Below are positions 1-10,690 of a stretch of 64,000 bases of DNA, one piece after another. The notes below the pieces were generated by a model. That model was not told where the DNA came from and made no database searches. It was given only the letters and a program-made list of their open reading frames with translations. The translations under genes and the position numbers were made by a program. Each line of letters starts with the position of its first letter. The first letter of the stretch is position 1. This DNA comes from Hemibagrus wyckioides (lineage: Eukaryota; Chordata; Actinopteri; Siluriformes; Bagridae). The stretch covers positions 16,571,511 to 16,635,510 of the forward strand of contig NC_080723.1 of assembly GCF_019097595.1 (NCBI RefSeq), written 5' to 3'.

Positions 1-593
1 TTGTAAATACACTCCTTTTCATGCATGCACTCCTTTTTGCCATTTGGCAGAGTCCCTTATCTAGATCGATTTACTAATTGGTCTAAACAGTAGCTCTGAC
101 AGTAGGTCCAGCTCCAAAGCAAATCGAATCCTTCTAATACATTATAATTCCACTAGTAATACATTTCAGAGATGCTGATAATGACTGGAGTCTCTTGTGT
201 AAATGCTTGTAACACTCAAAGATAAATCTGTTCTATAAAGTGAAGTCTTCCAATATAGGAAAGTCTTCAGGAAAGAAAACGTTAGATTTTTCAATTTCTC
301 AGTATTTCGGTTTCCCGTGTATTTGGTCTTAAATTCAGGAGAAAAAAGAGGCGGTCATGAGGGAACGACTATTATAGCTGATAAGATAACAGGAACTCAT
401 TTCACATTATTGCAGATTTTTCACACCATGACATGTAACTCTAAAAGGATAACAAGTATGATTTATTATTCTTTAATAAATACTAGGATACGTATCAGTG
501 TTTTTTATTAGTTTGCATTGTTTATTTCAGATTGTATCTGGTGTAAGTTAGCAGTAGAAGAAGCTTCAAGTGAAGAAAACTTCAAATCTAATG
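1..593. other. Unannotated AT-rich sequence
   Basis: No gene, repeat family or signal recognised. Confidence 0.5.
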
Positions 594-1119
594 TATCTGT
601 TATGTTATGACCACCTCCCTAATATTGTGTTGGTCGTCCTTTTGCTGCCAAAACAGCCCTGACCCGTCATGCACTGTGTATTCTGACACCGTTCTATCAG
701 AACCAGCATTAACTTCTTCAGCAATTTGAGCAACAGTAGCTCGTCTGTTGGATCGGATCACACGGACCAGCTTTCTCTCCCCACGTGCATCAGTGAGACT
801 CGTCCACCCATGACCCTGTCGCTGGGTCACCACTGTTCCTTCCTTGGACCAGTTTTAATAGATACTGACCACTGCAGACTGGGAACACCACCACAAGAGC
901 TGCAGTTTTGGAGATGCCCTAATCCAGAGGTCTAGCCATCACAATTTGGCCCTTGTCAAACTCGCTCAAATCCTTACGCTTGTCCATTTTTCCTGCTTCT
1001 AACACATCAACTTTGAGAAAAAAATTTCACTTGCTGCCCACTAATAGGTGCCATGATGAGAAGATAATGAGTGTTATTCACTTCACCTGTCTGTGCTCAT
1101 AATGTTATGGCTGATCGGT
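594..1119 (-). mobile_element. Deletion derivative of a Tc1-like transposon, copy 1
   Basis: The ends carry the inverted motif TTATGACC..ACC / ATAATGTTATGGCTGATC. On the minus strand a remnant of the transposase N-terminus starts [20 protein letters not shown], then breaks by stop and frameshift, with TVAQIAEEVNAGSDRTVSEY in another frame. The catalytic half is missing. The same internal junction (GACCCGTCATGCACTGTG) is shared with the copy at 47594. Confidence 0.85.
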
Positions 1120-2046
1120 TTTCAGGTTTAAAGGGTTAACAGTATGTACTGATATCAGAAAATAATCAGCTTTGTGTTGGGCTGCATAACATCACACCAT
1201 CTATTATATTCCTATAGCAGCACACGGTTGATTCCTTACCTTTATTGCTTTATTTTTGAAACATGACAGCTGTAATAATATTAAAAAGGCTATCTATTAA
1301 CGAAAAAAAACCCAACAAGCTGGATTATATGATAGCTCTAATGACATATTTAGAACACATTATTTTATTTATATATGAATGAGCTGCTGTAATGTGCGTG
1401 TTATGTAGTAATTAGAAAATATTAGTGTGACATTTATGCAAAATGTGCCATGGCAATTACTTATTATGATAATATGACACTTGATATATTGTTGGAAATA
1501 AACAGTTATGGCAAAGCAAGCCAGTGCATGGCATTCTATATTACTATATTTATTATTGTTACTCTTGTTGTTGTCGCTGATGTTATTATTATGACACACA
1601 AGGTCTAAAAGAGTTCCTGATCACCACTAGTGACCTCGGAAATTCTAAAGTTTAAAGATTACTAATATGTTATTCATTTGCCTAAGAAAACTTGACAATT
1701 TTAATCAAGATATTGTGTAAAGCCACATGAAATGTGTATTTGGGAATCCTTTATCATATTAATGCAGTCAGTGTCATACTGTTTCCCATCAAATGAGCAA
1801 CTGCCAAGTCAAACTCCACATAATTAAATCTCACTCTGATTCTGATCAAACAGAGGATAGTTCTCTCTTCACAATGTGTGAAAATTATTCTAACATTTTC
1901 TAATATAATGTGTTTATTACACACACCATTATCTTTTATTATTATTTTTCTGCTCATTTTAATTTACACAGCATTTGAGGAATATCTCTCAGCCTCACAC
2001 TGCCCCTTGAAATCAATATTACACATAGTATACTGCCACTGTAGTC

Positions 2047-2050
<4 letters not shown>
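1120..2050. other. Unannotated AT-rich sequence
   Basis: Nothing recognised besides low-complexity AT stretches. Confidence 0.5.

Positions 2051-2094
<44 letters not shown>
2051..2094 (+). repeat. (TG)n microsatellite
   Basis: 22 TG units. A (CA)n run follows at 2242-2272, making an inverted simple-repeat pair 150 bp apart. Confidence 0.97.
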
Positions 2095-2101
<7 letters not shown>

Positions 2102-2239
2102 ATCCTCTGTGTCCTCTGTGCTGACTCCTTGCCCTGTCCTGCCCAGAGTATTGTAAATAATAGAGCTTGATCCTATTGATCACCTCCTCTTCTCTGTGAC
2201 TTTTTAATTAACCTTCACACACAAGGTCACTCTGAAAGT

Positions 2240-2241
<2 letters not shown>

Positions 2242-2272
<31 letters not shown>
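2242..2272 (+). repeat. (CA)n microsatellite
   Basis: About 15 CA units. Confidence 0.97.
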
Positions 2273-2273
<1 letters not shown>

Positions 2274-2304
2274 CCATAATAAATTTAGTTAGTATTGGGT
2301 TTAA

Positions 2305-2455
2305 CCCTTTCTGCTCCAGGGATACTGTATCATGACTGACCCTGCAAACTGACCCCAACTTCCTAACAAGCAGGGATGTAAAAATAAGGAAGCAAATAAT
2401 TTCACTGCACTGTAATATCTACGTGACAAATATGCCCAAACATATAAGGTGTTTA
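2305..2455 (+). repeat. 3' part of a SINE of the same family
   Basis: TTAACCCTTTCTGCTCCAGG, GACTGACCCTGCAAACTGAC and CACTGTAATATCTACGTGAC match the body and tail of the SINEs at 33824 and 52290. The tRNA-like head is missing. Confidence 0.7.
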
Positions 2456-2883
2456 CATATAAATAAAATGAAAATTGGACTATTTATTTTAGGCTCAAGC
2501 AAATAGCACATGATTTTGCATGTCAGTATAGTCATTTGGTTCTAATTCCTCATTACACATAAATTTTGATCATGGTGCATGGTGAATAAATACATATGGT
2601 CCTGATAGCCAGGACCAGGAATCTGAGGTGAATCTGGACAGTCACAGAATGAAATATCACTTGGTCTTTTTCCAATCTCCAACTGTCAAGTTTCCTGAGA
2701 CTCCTGTTTTTGGCTGGCAGCAGTGCTACCTGGTGTGGTTTTCTGCTTCCGTAGCTTGTCTCCTTCAAGATTTTGAATAGAGGAGTTAAAATAGAGGTTC
2801 TGGTGTGGATTAGTTAGAAGGCTTGTGTAAAAAGCTTCCGAGTGGAGCAGCAGAAAAGCATTGTACTAGTATGCTGAAAGTAC

Positions 2884-3052
2884 TTTTACATTTACAGCAT
2901 TTTGGCAGATGCCTTTTTTTGATTTTATACAGCTGGTCATTTATTGTTGGGGATTGGGGGCTCAGGATGGCAACTTGGCAGCAGGGATTTGGGCAAATGA
3001 CCTTTTGATCCATAATCCAATGACCTAACCACTGAGCTACCACTACCTCCTA
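2884..3052 (-). repeat. SINE-like repeat, reversed
   Basis: TTACATTTACAGCATTTTGG at the start and CCAATGACCTAACCACTGAG then CTACCACTACC at the end, the inverse of a tRNA-like head. Related to 53520-53692. Confidence 0.6.
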
Positions 3053-3129
3053 TCCCTTCCACAAAAAAAGCATAGCCAATTCTGCTCCGTTGGCTTTTAT
3101 CCAGGGAAGGCAATGACATCACTGAGATC

Positions 3130-3400
3130 CAAACTAATGATCTCCTGGCATTAATACAGAAATCTGTACTGGAAGCCAAGAAAGCAAGCAAAATTGGCTA
3201 TGTTCTCTGGATGCTAGGGCTGGCATACTCTCCCTCACTCTTTTGTCATTCATACAACACAGCCATACGTAGTCATTTGTAAGATTGTGTACGTGGAAGA
3301 GGGTGGATAGCGCTTTCCTCCGATTGTGTTGCACTGCTTGGTGCAGTTGGCTGGATTCACGTGTCTCAGAGACATCCCATGTTGGCATTTGTTGTACAAT
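3130..3400 (+). repeat. Interspersed repeat related to 31760-31960
   Basis: GGCATACTCTCCCTCACTC, TGTGTACGTGGAAGAGGGTG and GCGCTTTCCTCCGATTGTGT correspond to GGCCATACTCTCTGGGTGGG and CATGTATGTGGAAGCAC of the other copy. Class unknown. Confidence 0.45.
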
Positions 3401-4065
3401 AGAAAAGAACTGGGTGTTGGGTGGGAACTGGCAGGTGGCTGAATTCAGGAGAGGATATAAGAAAAAGCTTGTATGTGACTAAAGGATGCTTCTTTAGTGC
3501 CGCCATGACAAATCGGCTTTAAGTCAGTTGGTATAAGTTGTGTTTGTACTTATTCGTTGTTGCAGATAAAATAATGAAGTGTTTAGTTAGCCTAGTTATT
3601 TTAAAGTGGGGTGATATAAATAGTGAGCATGCACAAACCCAGGGTGTAAGAAATGGAACAGGAATTAAGGCCACACTTGAAGTCAGAGAAATCTGACTGA
3701 GTCTGGGAGTGGTCTCATAAATAATAGGAGTATACACACATCTGTTAACTAAAAGCCCTCTCCGGTGCCGAATTTTGGATGCCATACCCCATTTACACCA
3801 CCCCACCCATGTTAGTGCATTGCATTAATTCATGACCATGAAAATGGCAAGAACATGTAATTGCTTGGCACTAGATCAATACCGTAACCAACAAATTATG
3901 CTGGATCAGCACAATAGCATAGTCGATAGATTTATGTTGGCGTTTGGTCCAACAGTGACCCCTTGTGGGACCACTAGGAGCTCACACACACACAGAGACA
4001 CTCACTCACCTAGAGAGAGAGAGAGTCAGCAGAAGCAAGCTTTAAGGAAGCAGTACAGAACAAAA

Positions 4066-4098
<33 letters not shown>

Positions 4099-4759
4099 TG
4101 TTTGTGTCCCTTGTCTTGTGCATCACACGTCGATGATGCAAGCCACTGCAGTAGGGAACCGTGTCTGTCTCTAATTTGATTCAAGACGCAATATTTGGGC
4201 CTGTGACAAGAAGTCAACATCATGCCCTCCACTGTCTTTCCACCTGCCTGTCTGTCGCCCTGCATTTCCTGTCAGCTGAAAAAGTCATAACTGTGATCTT
4301 GTTTCCTTCCTTTCTTATCTCTCTGTCACATACACAAGGTTCTGACTAGAACAAAATCACAAACTCAAACCACCGAGTCCACACTCACTTCGCAGAACTG
4401 ACACCAGCCATCAGAATAATTAACACTCTGACCTTCAGCTTAAATCTGTTCTTCTTGTCTGATATTGACTCTGACATGAACGCCAGTGAAAATGTGTGAC
4501 TTGTAACAACAATAGCTCTTTAAAGTGAATGCAATTCATCCATTTTTTAACATTATATATTTAAAAAACACTGACTGACATGAATAAATATGAATACAGT
4601 ATGTTTGTGTTTATGAATATATGTAGATGTATAAGTATTATACAGCATATACAGTAAATAAGTGCATACATTGTCCACATTTCTGCTGCAAGAACCCAGA
4701 GCTCTGCATTTCCATGTGTCATTTAAATCAAATATTATATAAAGAGCTGTGAATGAACT
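3400..4759. other. Unannotated sequence with small simple repeats
   Basis: A (GT)n run at 4066-4088. No gene recognised. Confidence 0.5.
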
Positions 4760-5224
4760 CTTTTTACCCAAAAACAAATGGGATTTGTCCCAGTTTTGTT
4801 GTGTCCATGCTCAGCACTGAACCCTCCACAGTGATGCTTATATGAAAGTAGAAACTCAGAGCTTTAATAACCTGCAGTTTTTCATAAGAATTATGTTTTA
4901 CCTAGCCTATTATAGGCAATATATTCATAGAAAATATTTTTTTTTCCACACTAATGTTTATATCTTCAAAGTAAATTTTGATATCAAAACCAATTTCTGA
5001 TCTCTGAGATGTTTGTTTGCAAGAATCTAAAATTTTATCTTCACTAAAATTCCGTGTAAGGTTATCCCAACAGAAATAAAAACACCAACAGTGTCCTGAC
5101 TCATTTTCTATCTGACTTCTAGCGATAAAAAAAAAAATCCATTTGTTTATACAAACAGAAAATGTCCTATAAGTCGATTTCCATTTCGCCCGGCCGAACG
5201 GAACTGCAGTGTACTGGTAAAAAG
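4760..5224 (-). repeat. Dispersed ~0.5-kb repeat of unknown class, copy 1
   Basis: 465 bp bounded by the perfect 9-bp inverted pair CTTTTTACC (4760-4768) / GGTAAAAAG (5216-5224). It matches, in opposite orientation, the copies at 28652 and 53800, and, in the same orientation, the copy at 37504. Shared landmarks are CAGTTTTGTTGTGTCC, the ...AAGGTTATCCCAACAG block and CCTATAAGTCGATTTCCATT. There is no coding capacity. Confidence 0.8.
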
Positions 5225-5729
5225 GGCAAACAAATGATACCCACAAGTGTGTAAACACTCTAGGGCTGAGTGGTGAAGTATTTTATAATGTGAAAAATAT
5301 AACTTTTCTTTGGATGGTATGGATCTTTTCATATACTAATGCGGGTATCAGAGCGCTATTTTATAGATTCTATTATGTCAATCTGGAAAGCAGTCAATAT
5401 AAGCTATTGATAGTATATTCACCTTCACATTTGATGTGAATTTGATTATTGTCGTATTAGTATAAATGATCTGCCTGCATTTTTTTATTCCAGATTTTTT
5501 TCCTCTTATTTCTATCTCACTGTTTTTTTTTTTTTTTTAGAATTTGCTTTAAACGGGTTTAAAAAGGTTGGTCAGCATTTTAGTAATCTGAAGAATACGC
5601 TCAGGAATTCAACTTTAACACCTGCATAAAATATGAAAGATTTTTCTTGCATAAATATTAAAGTAACTTTCAAAGTTGCCTAAGTTGCCAAAAAAGAAAT
5701 ACAGTGCTTTATGTGCTACAACAATGACA

Positions 5730-5734
<5 letters not shown>

Positions 5735-5764
<30 letters not shown>
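5735..5764 (+). repeat. (TC)n microsatellite
   Basis: 15 TC units, with a (GT)n run following at 5912-5947. Confidence 0.95.
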
Positions 5765-5767
<3 letters not shown>

Positions 5768-5911
5768 AAGGAGAATTGTCCTCAACAGTAATTTGTCCCT
5801 TCTCGGTCTCCAGGTACACACATAACTTTATATTTGTCAATTTTAGCCCTAACAAGCTCCCACTGTTTTTCCATTTACACTTTCAGTGGGGAAAAGAAGT
5901 GTTTGTATCTT

Positions 5912-5947
<36 letters not shown>
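5912..5947 (+). repeat. (GT)n microsatellite
   Basis: 18 GT units. Confidence 0.95.
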
Positions 5948-5948
<1 letters not shown>

Positions 5949-6675
5949 ACCTGTACTATTTCACACAGTGTTCATTCTGTAGCTTGATAGAGCTAATGTT
6001 CTGCAAATCTCACTCACAGACACTTGCATATTTTAAGCTGTTATTAAAACTTGAGTTCCCAATTCCCAAAATTAATGAATTCATTGATAAACACAAATAA
6101 AAAACACAAAACTTTAAAAAAAAAAAAATCATACAAATCATCTTTAAAGAAATCATCCTGTGAGATGTAGTGTGTGTGTGTGTGTGTGTGTTAGAAATAA
6201 ATATTGAAGACATTAGTGAGAACACACTACATCGCATGAGTCCCATTAAATATAATAACATCATTATATATAGACATCCATTATATATAGACTCACTAAG
6301 AGTCTCCTAGACTCTCCCTTCTGACCAAAGCTCAGTCACAGTTCAGCTCATCCCTTAAAGCCATTACAAGGCATTGAGGCAGCGAGTGAATGAGATTTCA
6401 GAGTCACAGTCAGACAGCAGGATAATTAGACAGCTAAGTGCTGAATGTGAGAATCATTTTCAGTGTTAAGAACAAATCATTATGATTTAAAACTTCGGCG
6501 TAAATGTGAGAGGAATCCGAGACGACGCTAAAAATGACGCTGAAAAACAGAAATTAAAACAAACACTAGCAGTGAGTACTTTTCTAAATCTGAAACAAGA
6601 AACAGTAACAAATAAGTTCCATTTTAAACAAGAACTGAAAGATAAACTGACCCATTGTGTAATGTTTATATACAT

Positions 6676-7590
6676 ATCAATCAGCCGTAAGAGTAAAACC
6701 ATCTCTCTAATATTGAGTAGGTTGAAAATGTGCTGCTGAAACAGCCCTGACCCTTTAAGGATTGGACTCCTCAAGACCTCTGAAGGCTTGCTGTGGTATC
6801 TGGCACCAAGACATTAACAGCAGATCCTTTAAGTTGTGAAGTGTAGCCTCAGTTGTTCAGACTTGTTTGTCTGGCACATCCCACAGAGGCTTGATCAGAT
6901 TGAGAGCTGGGGAATCTGGAGGCCAAATCAACACCTTGAAATCTTGGCCATGTTCCACAAACATTTCCTGGACAGTGTTTGCAGTGTGGCAGGACGAACT
7001 ATCCTGCTGAAAGAAGCCATTGACATTATGGAAGATGGCTGCCATGAATACTTATGCTGCAACAATGTTTAGGTAGGTGGTGTATCAAAGTAATATGCAT
7101 GTAAATGCCCAGTTTCTCAGAGTATCACACTGACTTCACTGGATTGCCTTCTTCCCACGCACATTCTTCACAAGATGTGATTCATCAGACCAGGTCACCA
7201 TCTTGCATTGGTCCATGCTCCAGTTCTAATGCTCACATGCTCATTGTAGGTGTTTCTTGCAGTGGACAGGGCTCAGCATGGGCACTCTGATCACTCTGCA
7301 GCTACACAACTCTATACATTTTCAGCTATTTGTGCTACAGTAGCTCTTCTCTGGAATCGGTCCAGATGGACTAGCCTTCGCTTCCCATGTGCATCACTGA
7401 GTCTTGGGTGTCCATGATGCTCTCACTGGTTCACCAGTTGTCCATCATTTGGACCACTATTGGTAGGTAATAACCACTGTGTATCAGGAATGCCCTACAA
7501 GACCTTTTGTAGACTCTCTGATACAATCATCTAGCCATCACAGTTTATCTTTAGTCAAAGTAGCTCAGATCCTTACACTTACACTTATAT
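6676..7590 (-). mobile_element. Decayed, longer Tc1-like element (DD36E-type spacing)
   Basis: The left end TCAATCAGCCGTAAGAGTA and the following ATCTCTCTAATATTGAGTAG belong to the family of the copies at 594 and 47594, but here the catalytic region is still present on the minus strand. The frame at 7045-6857 reads FFQQDSSSCHTANTVQE ... VLIWPPDSPALNLIKPLW. The Glu of the usual LNPIE is Lys (LNLIK), and 36 residues separate it from the Asp of QQD. The N-terminal half is broken by stops. It is certainly inactive. Confidence 0.8.
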
Positions 7591-7769
7591 ATCAGTTTAT
7601 GTTTACAGTAGGGTCCATTGATCATTGAAGCATTATTTAAAATTATTTTGTTTTGCATTCTTTTATAATTTAATTTAATGATTTTCATTACAAATTATAT
7701 TATTGACAACAACATGAGTGAAAAATAGAACTTTTGAAATATTTACATGAAGTTCCTCAGTATGTGATA

Positions 7770-7798
7770 CACTATATTGCCAAAAGTATTCGCTCACC
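7770..7798 (+). repeat. Left terminal inverted repeat of Tc1 element
   Basis: Perfect partner of the right end except for one base (position 9: T versus A). Preceded by TA. Confidence 0.95.
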
Positions 7799-7851
7799 TG
7801 CCTTGACTCGCATATGAACTTAAGTGACATCCCATTCCTAATCCATAGGGT

Positions 7852-8883
7852 TCAATATGACGTCAGTCCACCCTTTGCAGCTATAACAGCTTCAACTCTT
7901 CTGGGAAGGCTGTCCACAAGGTTTAGGAGTGTGTTTATGGGAATTTTTGACCATTCTTCCAGAAGCGCATTTGTGAGGTCACACACTGATGTTGGACGAG
8001 AAGACCTGGCTCTCAGTCTCCGCTCTAATTCATCCCAAAGGTGTTCTATCGGGTTGAGGTCAGGACTCTGTGCAGGCCAGTCAAGTTCCTCCACACCAGA
8101 CTCTGTCATCCATGTCTTTATGGACCTTGCTTTGTGCACTGGTGCACAGTCATGTTGGAAGAGGAAGGGGCCAGCTCCAAACTGTTCCCACAAAGTTGGG
8201 AGCATGGAATTGTCCAAAATGTCTTGGTATGCTGAAGCATTCAGAGTTCCTTTCACTGGAACTAAGGGGCCAAGCCCAGCTCCTGAAAAACAACCCCACA
8301 CCATAATCCCCCCTCCACCAAACTTTACACTTGGCACAATGCAGTCAGACAAGTACCGTTCTCCTGGCAACCGCCAAACCCAGACTCATCCATCAGATTG
8401 CCAGATGAAGAAGCGCGATTCGTCACTCCAGAGAACGCGTCTCCACTGCTCTAGAGTCCAGTGGCGGCGTGCTTTACACCACTGCATCTGACGCTTTGCA
8501 TTGCACTTGGTGATGTATGGCTTGGATGCAGCTGCTCGGCCATGGAAACCCATTCCATGAAGCTCTCTGCGCACTGTTCTTGAGCTAATCTGAAGGCCAC
8601 ATGAAGTTTGGAGGACTGTACCGATTGACTCTGCAGAAAGTTGGCGACCTCTTCGCACTATGCGCCTCAGCATCCGCTGACCCCGCTCCGTCAGTTTACG
8701 TGGCCTACCACTTCGTGGCTGAGTTGCTGTCGTTCCCAAACACTTCCATGTTCTTATAATACAGCTGACAGTTGACTGTGGAATATTTAGGAGCGAGGAA
8801 ATTTCACGACTGGATTTGTTGCACAGGTGGCATCCTATCACAGTTCCACGCTGGAATTCACTGAGCTCCTGAGAGCGACCCAT
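7852..8883 (-). pseudogene. Tc1-like DD34E transposase with one in-frame stop
   Basis: 344 codons including TGA, the usual Tc1 length. The start is the ATG at 8883, before GRSQELSEFQRGTVIG. The N-terminal paired-like DNA-binding part holds the SREISSLLNIPQSTVS helix-turn-helix and a GRPRKL linker. The catalytic part has [16 protein letters not shown] and [14 protein letters not shown], with 34 residues between the second Asp and the Glu (DD34E). After WQSDG the frame meets TGA at 8388-8386, then continues at once with [14 protein letters not shown]. There is no frameshift, so the lesion is a single nonsense codon, plausibly a CGA to TGA change. All three catalytic acidic residues remain. This copy cannot make full-length transposase. 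Confidence 0.95.
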
Positions 8884-8988
8884 TCTTTCACAAATGTTTG
8901 TAAAAACAGTCTGCATGCCTAGGTGCTTGATTTTATACACCTGTGGCCATGGAAGTGATTGGAACACCTGATTCTGATTATTTGGATG

Positions 8989-9017
8989 GGTGAGCGAATA
9001 CTTTTGGCTATATAGTG
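8989..9017 (-). repeat. Right terminal inverted repeat of Tc1 element
   Basis: Inverse of 7770-7798, followed by TA at 9018-9019. Confidence 0.95.
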
Positions 9018-9019
9018 TA

Positions 9020-9110
9020 CGTCCCCTTTTTTGCTTCAAAGACAGTGTGTACTCGAGCTGGCATGAGCTCCATTTTAGACCAGATCCATCCATATTGAAC
9101 ATTTCCTTTC
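9020..9110 (+). repeat. Possible older Tc1-like fragment next to the insertion
   Basis: CCCCTTTTTTGCTTCAAAGACAG... GGCATGAGCTCC resembles the sub-terminal part of other fish Tc1-like elements in general form. Low certainty. Confidence 0.25.
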
Positions 9111-9697
9111 TTGTTGTAAATATTTCAACATTTCACTGTTATGACACTTTAATGCTAGAGCTTCAGATTTACATATTGCTCTTTTTTTACACCATGTAAA
9201 AGGTGTTAAAATACACTTAAACTCTCTGATTCAGTCAGGCTCTTTAATGGCGCCTCACACACTGTGTAGTACAGACAGCTTGTCTTTGTGAGAGTGGGCT
9301 ATTAAATCTATAAGCAATTAATCCCTGTGGACTTCTTTCTTTTGCACAGAAGAAAAATCAGGCTGTTGTTTAGTGTCAAACCCGTGATAATAGTAACCGT
9401 GGGAACAGGGTCAAAGAGCTAGTGGGAACACAGCAGGCTGCATGTCAAAGCTGTTAACAGGCTAACAAGGGAATTACAAACTGATGAGTTAGTTTTATTC
9501 ACACCTCATGAAAACAAAATGTAAAGTAAAAAGAAAAGAGAGAGAGAGAGAGAGAGAGAATGCTCAGTGATCACCCTCGTCATCTAAGTGCTAATGGTCC
9601 TGCAAAAACTATGAACTTACTAAATAACAGCTCAGGAATGTCAGGACAGATCGTCTACACAGAACTGAGCATCAAGCGACTAGTGTGTGTGTGTGTA

Positions 9698-9739
<42 letters not shown>

Positions 9740-10397
9740 GGATGACACACTTTAATTATAGCCTGCACATGGCTTGACCATTAACAGAAGTCATAACCTT
9801 AACACTAAGATGCATCCAAACTTCATTCTGAGATCTGAAATTGTATTTTTTCGATACAGTTAAAGCACACCTACAAACATACACACATAATATACACAAA
9901 TCCAAGAAATCTGACTTATCAGACATATTTGCCTTATCATGTCTCAGCCTAAGCTGGTCATTACTGGAAAAAAAAAACAAAAAAAAACATTCAGCCAATC
10001 AGCAAATCAAACAATCATATCACATTGAGATGTCAGTAATGAAACCCAGAAAAAAAAACACATTCTGTCAGAAGTCATCTATCCATGTCACTTCCACCAT
10101 ATGGCAGCTCTTCTCTGATTGGTCTATCCACTGTCATCCATCCTTTGTGCGTGTGAAGGAAATCATGCCTCGCCCATGCAGTAGTCATGGTGATTGAAAG
10201 TGATGAAAAGGTTGATGAATGGCTTCCACATTTGCTATGTTCACAAAACTGCTCCCTGAGCATGGCATTAAGGGTACACACATATTTCTACAGTAAATAA
10301 TAGAGACACATGAACATACATATAGTGTGTGTGTGTGCCACAGGGACTTGTATGGTGAAATGCTTGACATAAATGAAATATAACTGCAAAGGGATAA
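9111..10397. other. Unannotated sequence with microsatellites
   Basis: GA run at 9539-9558 and the compound repeat at 9683. No gene recognised. Confidence 0.5.
9683..9739 (+). repeat. Compound (GT)n(GA)n microsatellite
   Basis: A GT run with one TATG interruption that turns directly into a GA run. Confidence 0.95.
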
Positions 10398-10690
10398 AAT
10401 GTACAACATCCATCCATCCATCCATTTTCTGTCCCATTTATCTTATACAGCGTCACAGGGAACCAGGAGCCTAGCCTAAGTGACTTGGGTCAAAAGGTGG
10501 GTGACACCCTTACACACGCATTCAAACACTACAGACAATTCAGAGATGCCAGTCAGCTTCAACATATGTTTTTGGACTGGGAGAGGAAACCAGAGTACTA
10601 GAAGGAAACCCCGAAAGCACAGGGAGAAAATGTACACAGGAATAAATGCGAATCGAATCCCAAGCCCTGGAGATGAGAGGGAAATTTGCT
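10398..10690 (-). repeat. Common fish interspersed repeat, reversed copy
   Basis: It begins CATCCATCCATCCATCCATT and runs through the inverse of the landmarks at 17878 (TTTTTGGACTGGGAGAGGAA, GAAACCCCGAAAGCACAGGG). Confidence 0.75.

Larger units (their letters stand above)
5225..6675. other. Unannotated AT-rich sequence with microsatellites
   Basis: TC, GT and (GT)n (about 6171-6191) runs. No gene recognised. Confidence 0.5.
7770..9017 (-). mobile_element. Nearly intact Tc1-like transposon (1248 bp)
   Basis: 29-bp terminal inverted repeats, beginning CACTATATTGCCAAAAG on the left (7770-7798) and CACTATATAGCCAAAAG on the inverted right end (8989-9017), with one mismatch. Both are flanked by TA (7768-7769 and 9018-9019), the Tc1/mariner target duplication. 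The single transposase frame runs on the minus strand. Size and structure are those of a full-length Tc1 element. Confidence 0.96.

Noticed and set aside
7814..8491. A 225-codon plus-strand open frame
   Set aside because: It is the antisense of the Tc1 transposase gene and has no protein resemblance of its own.
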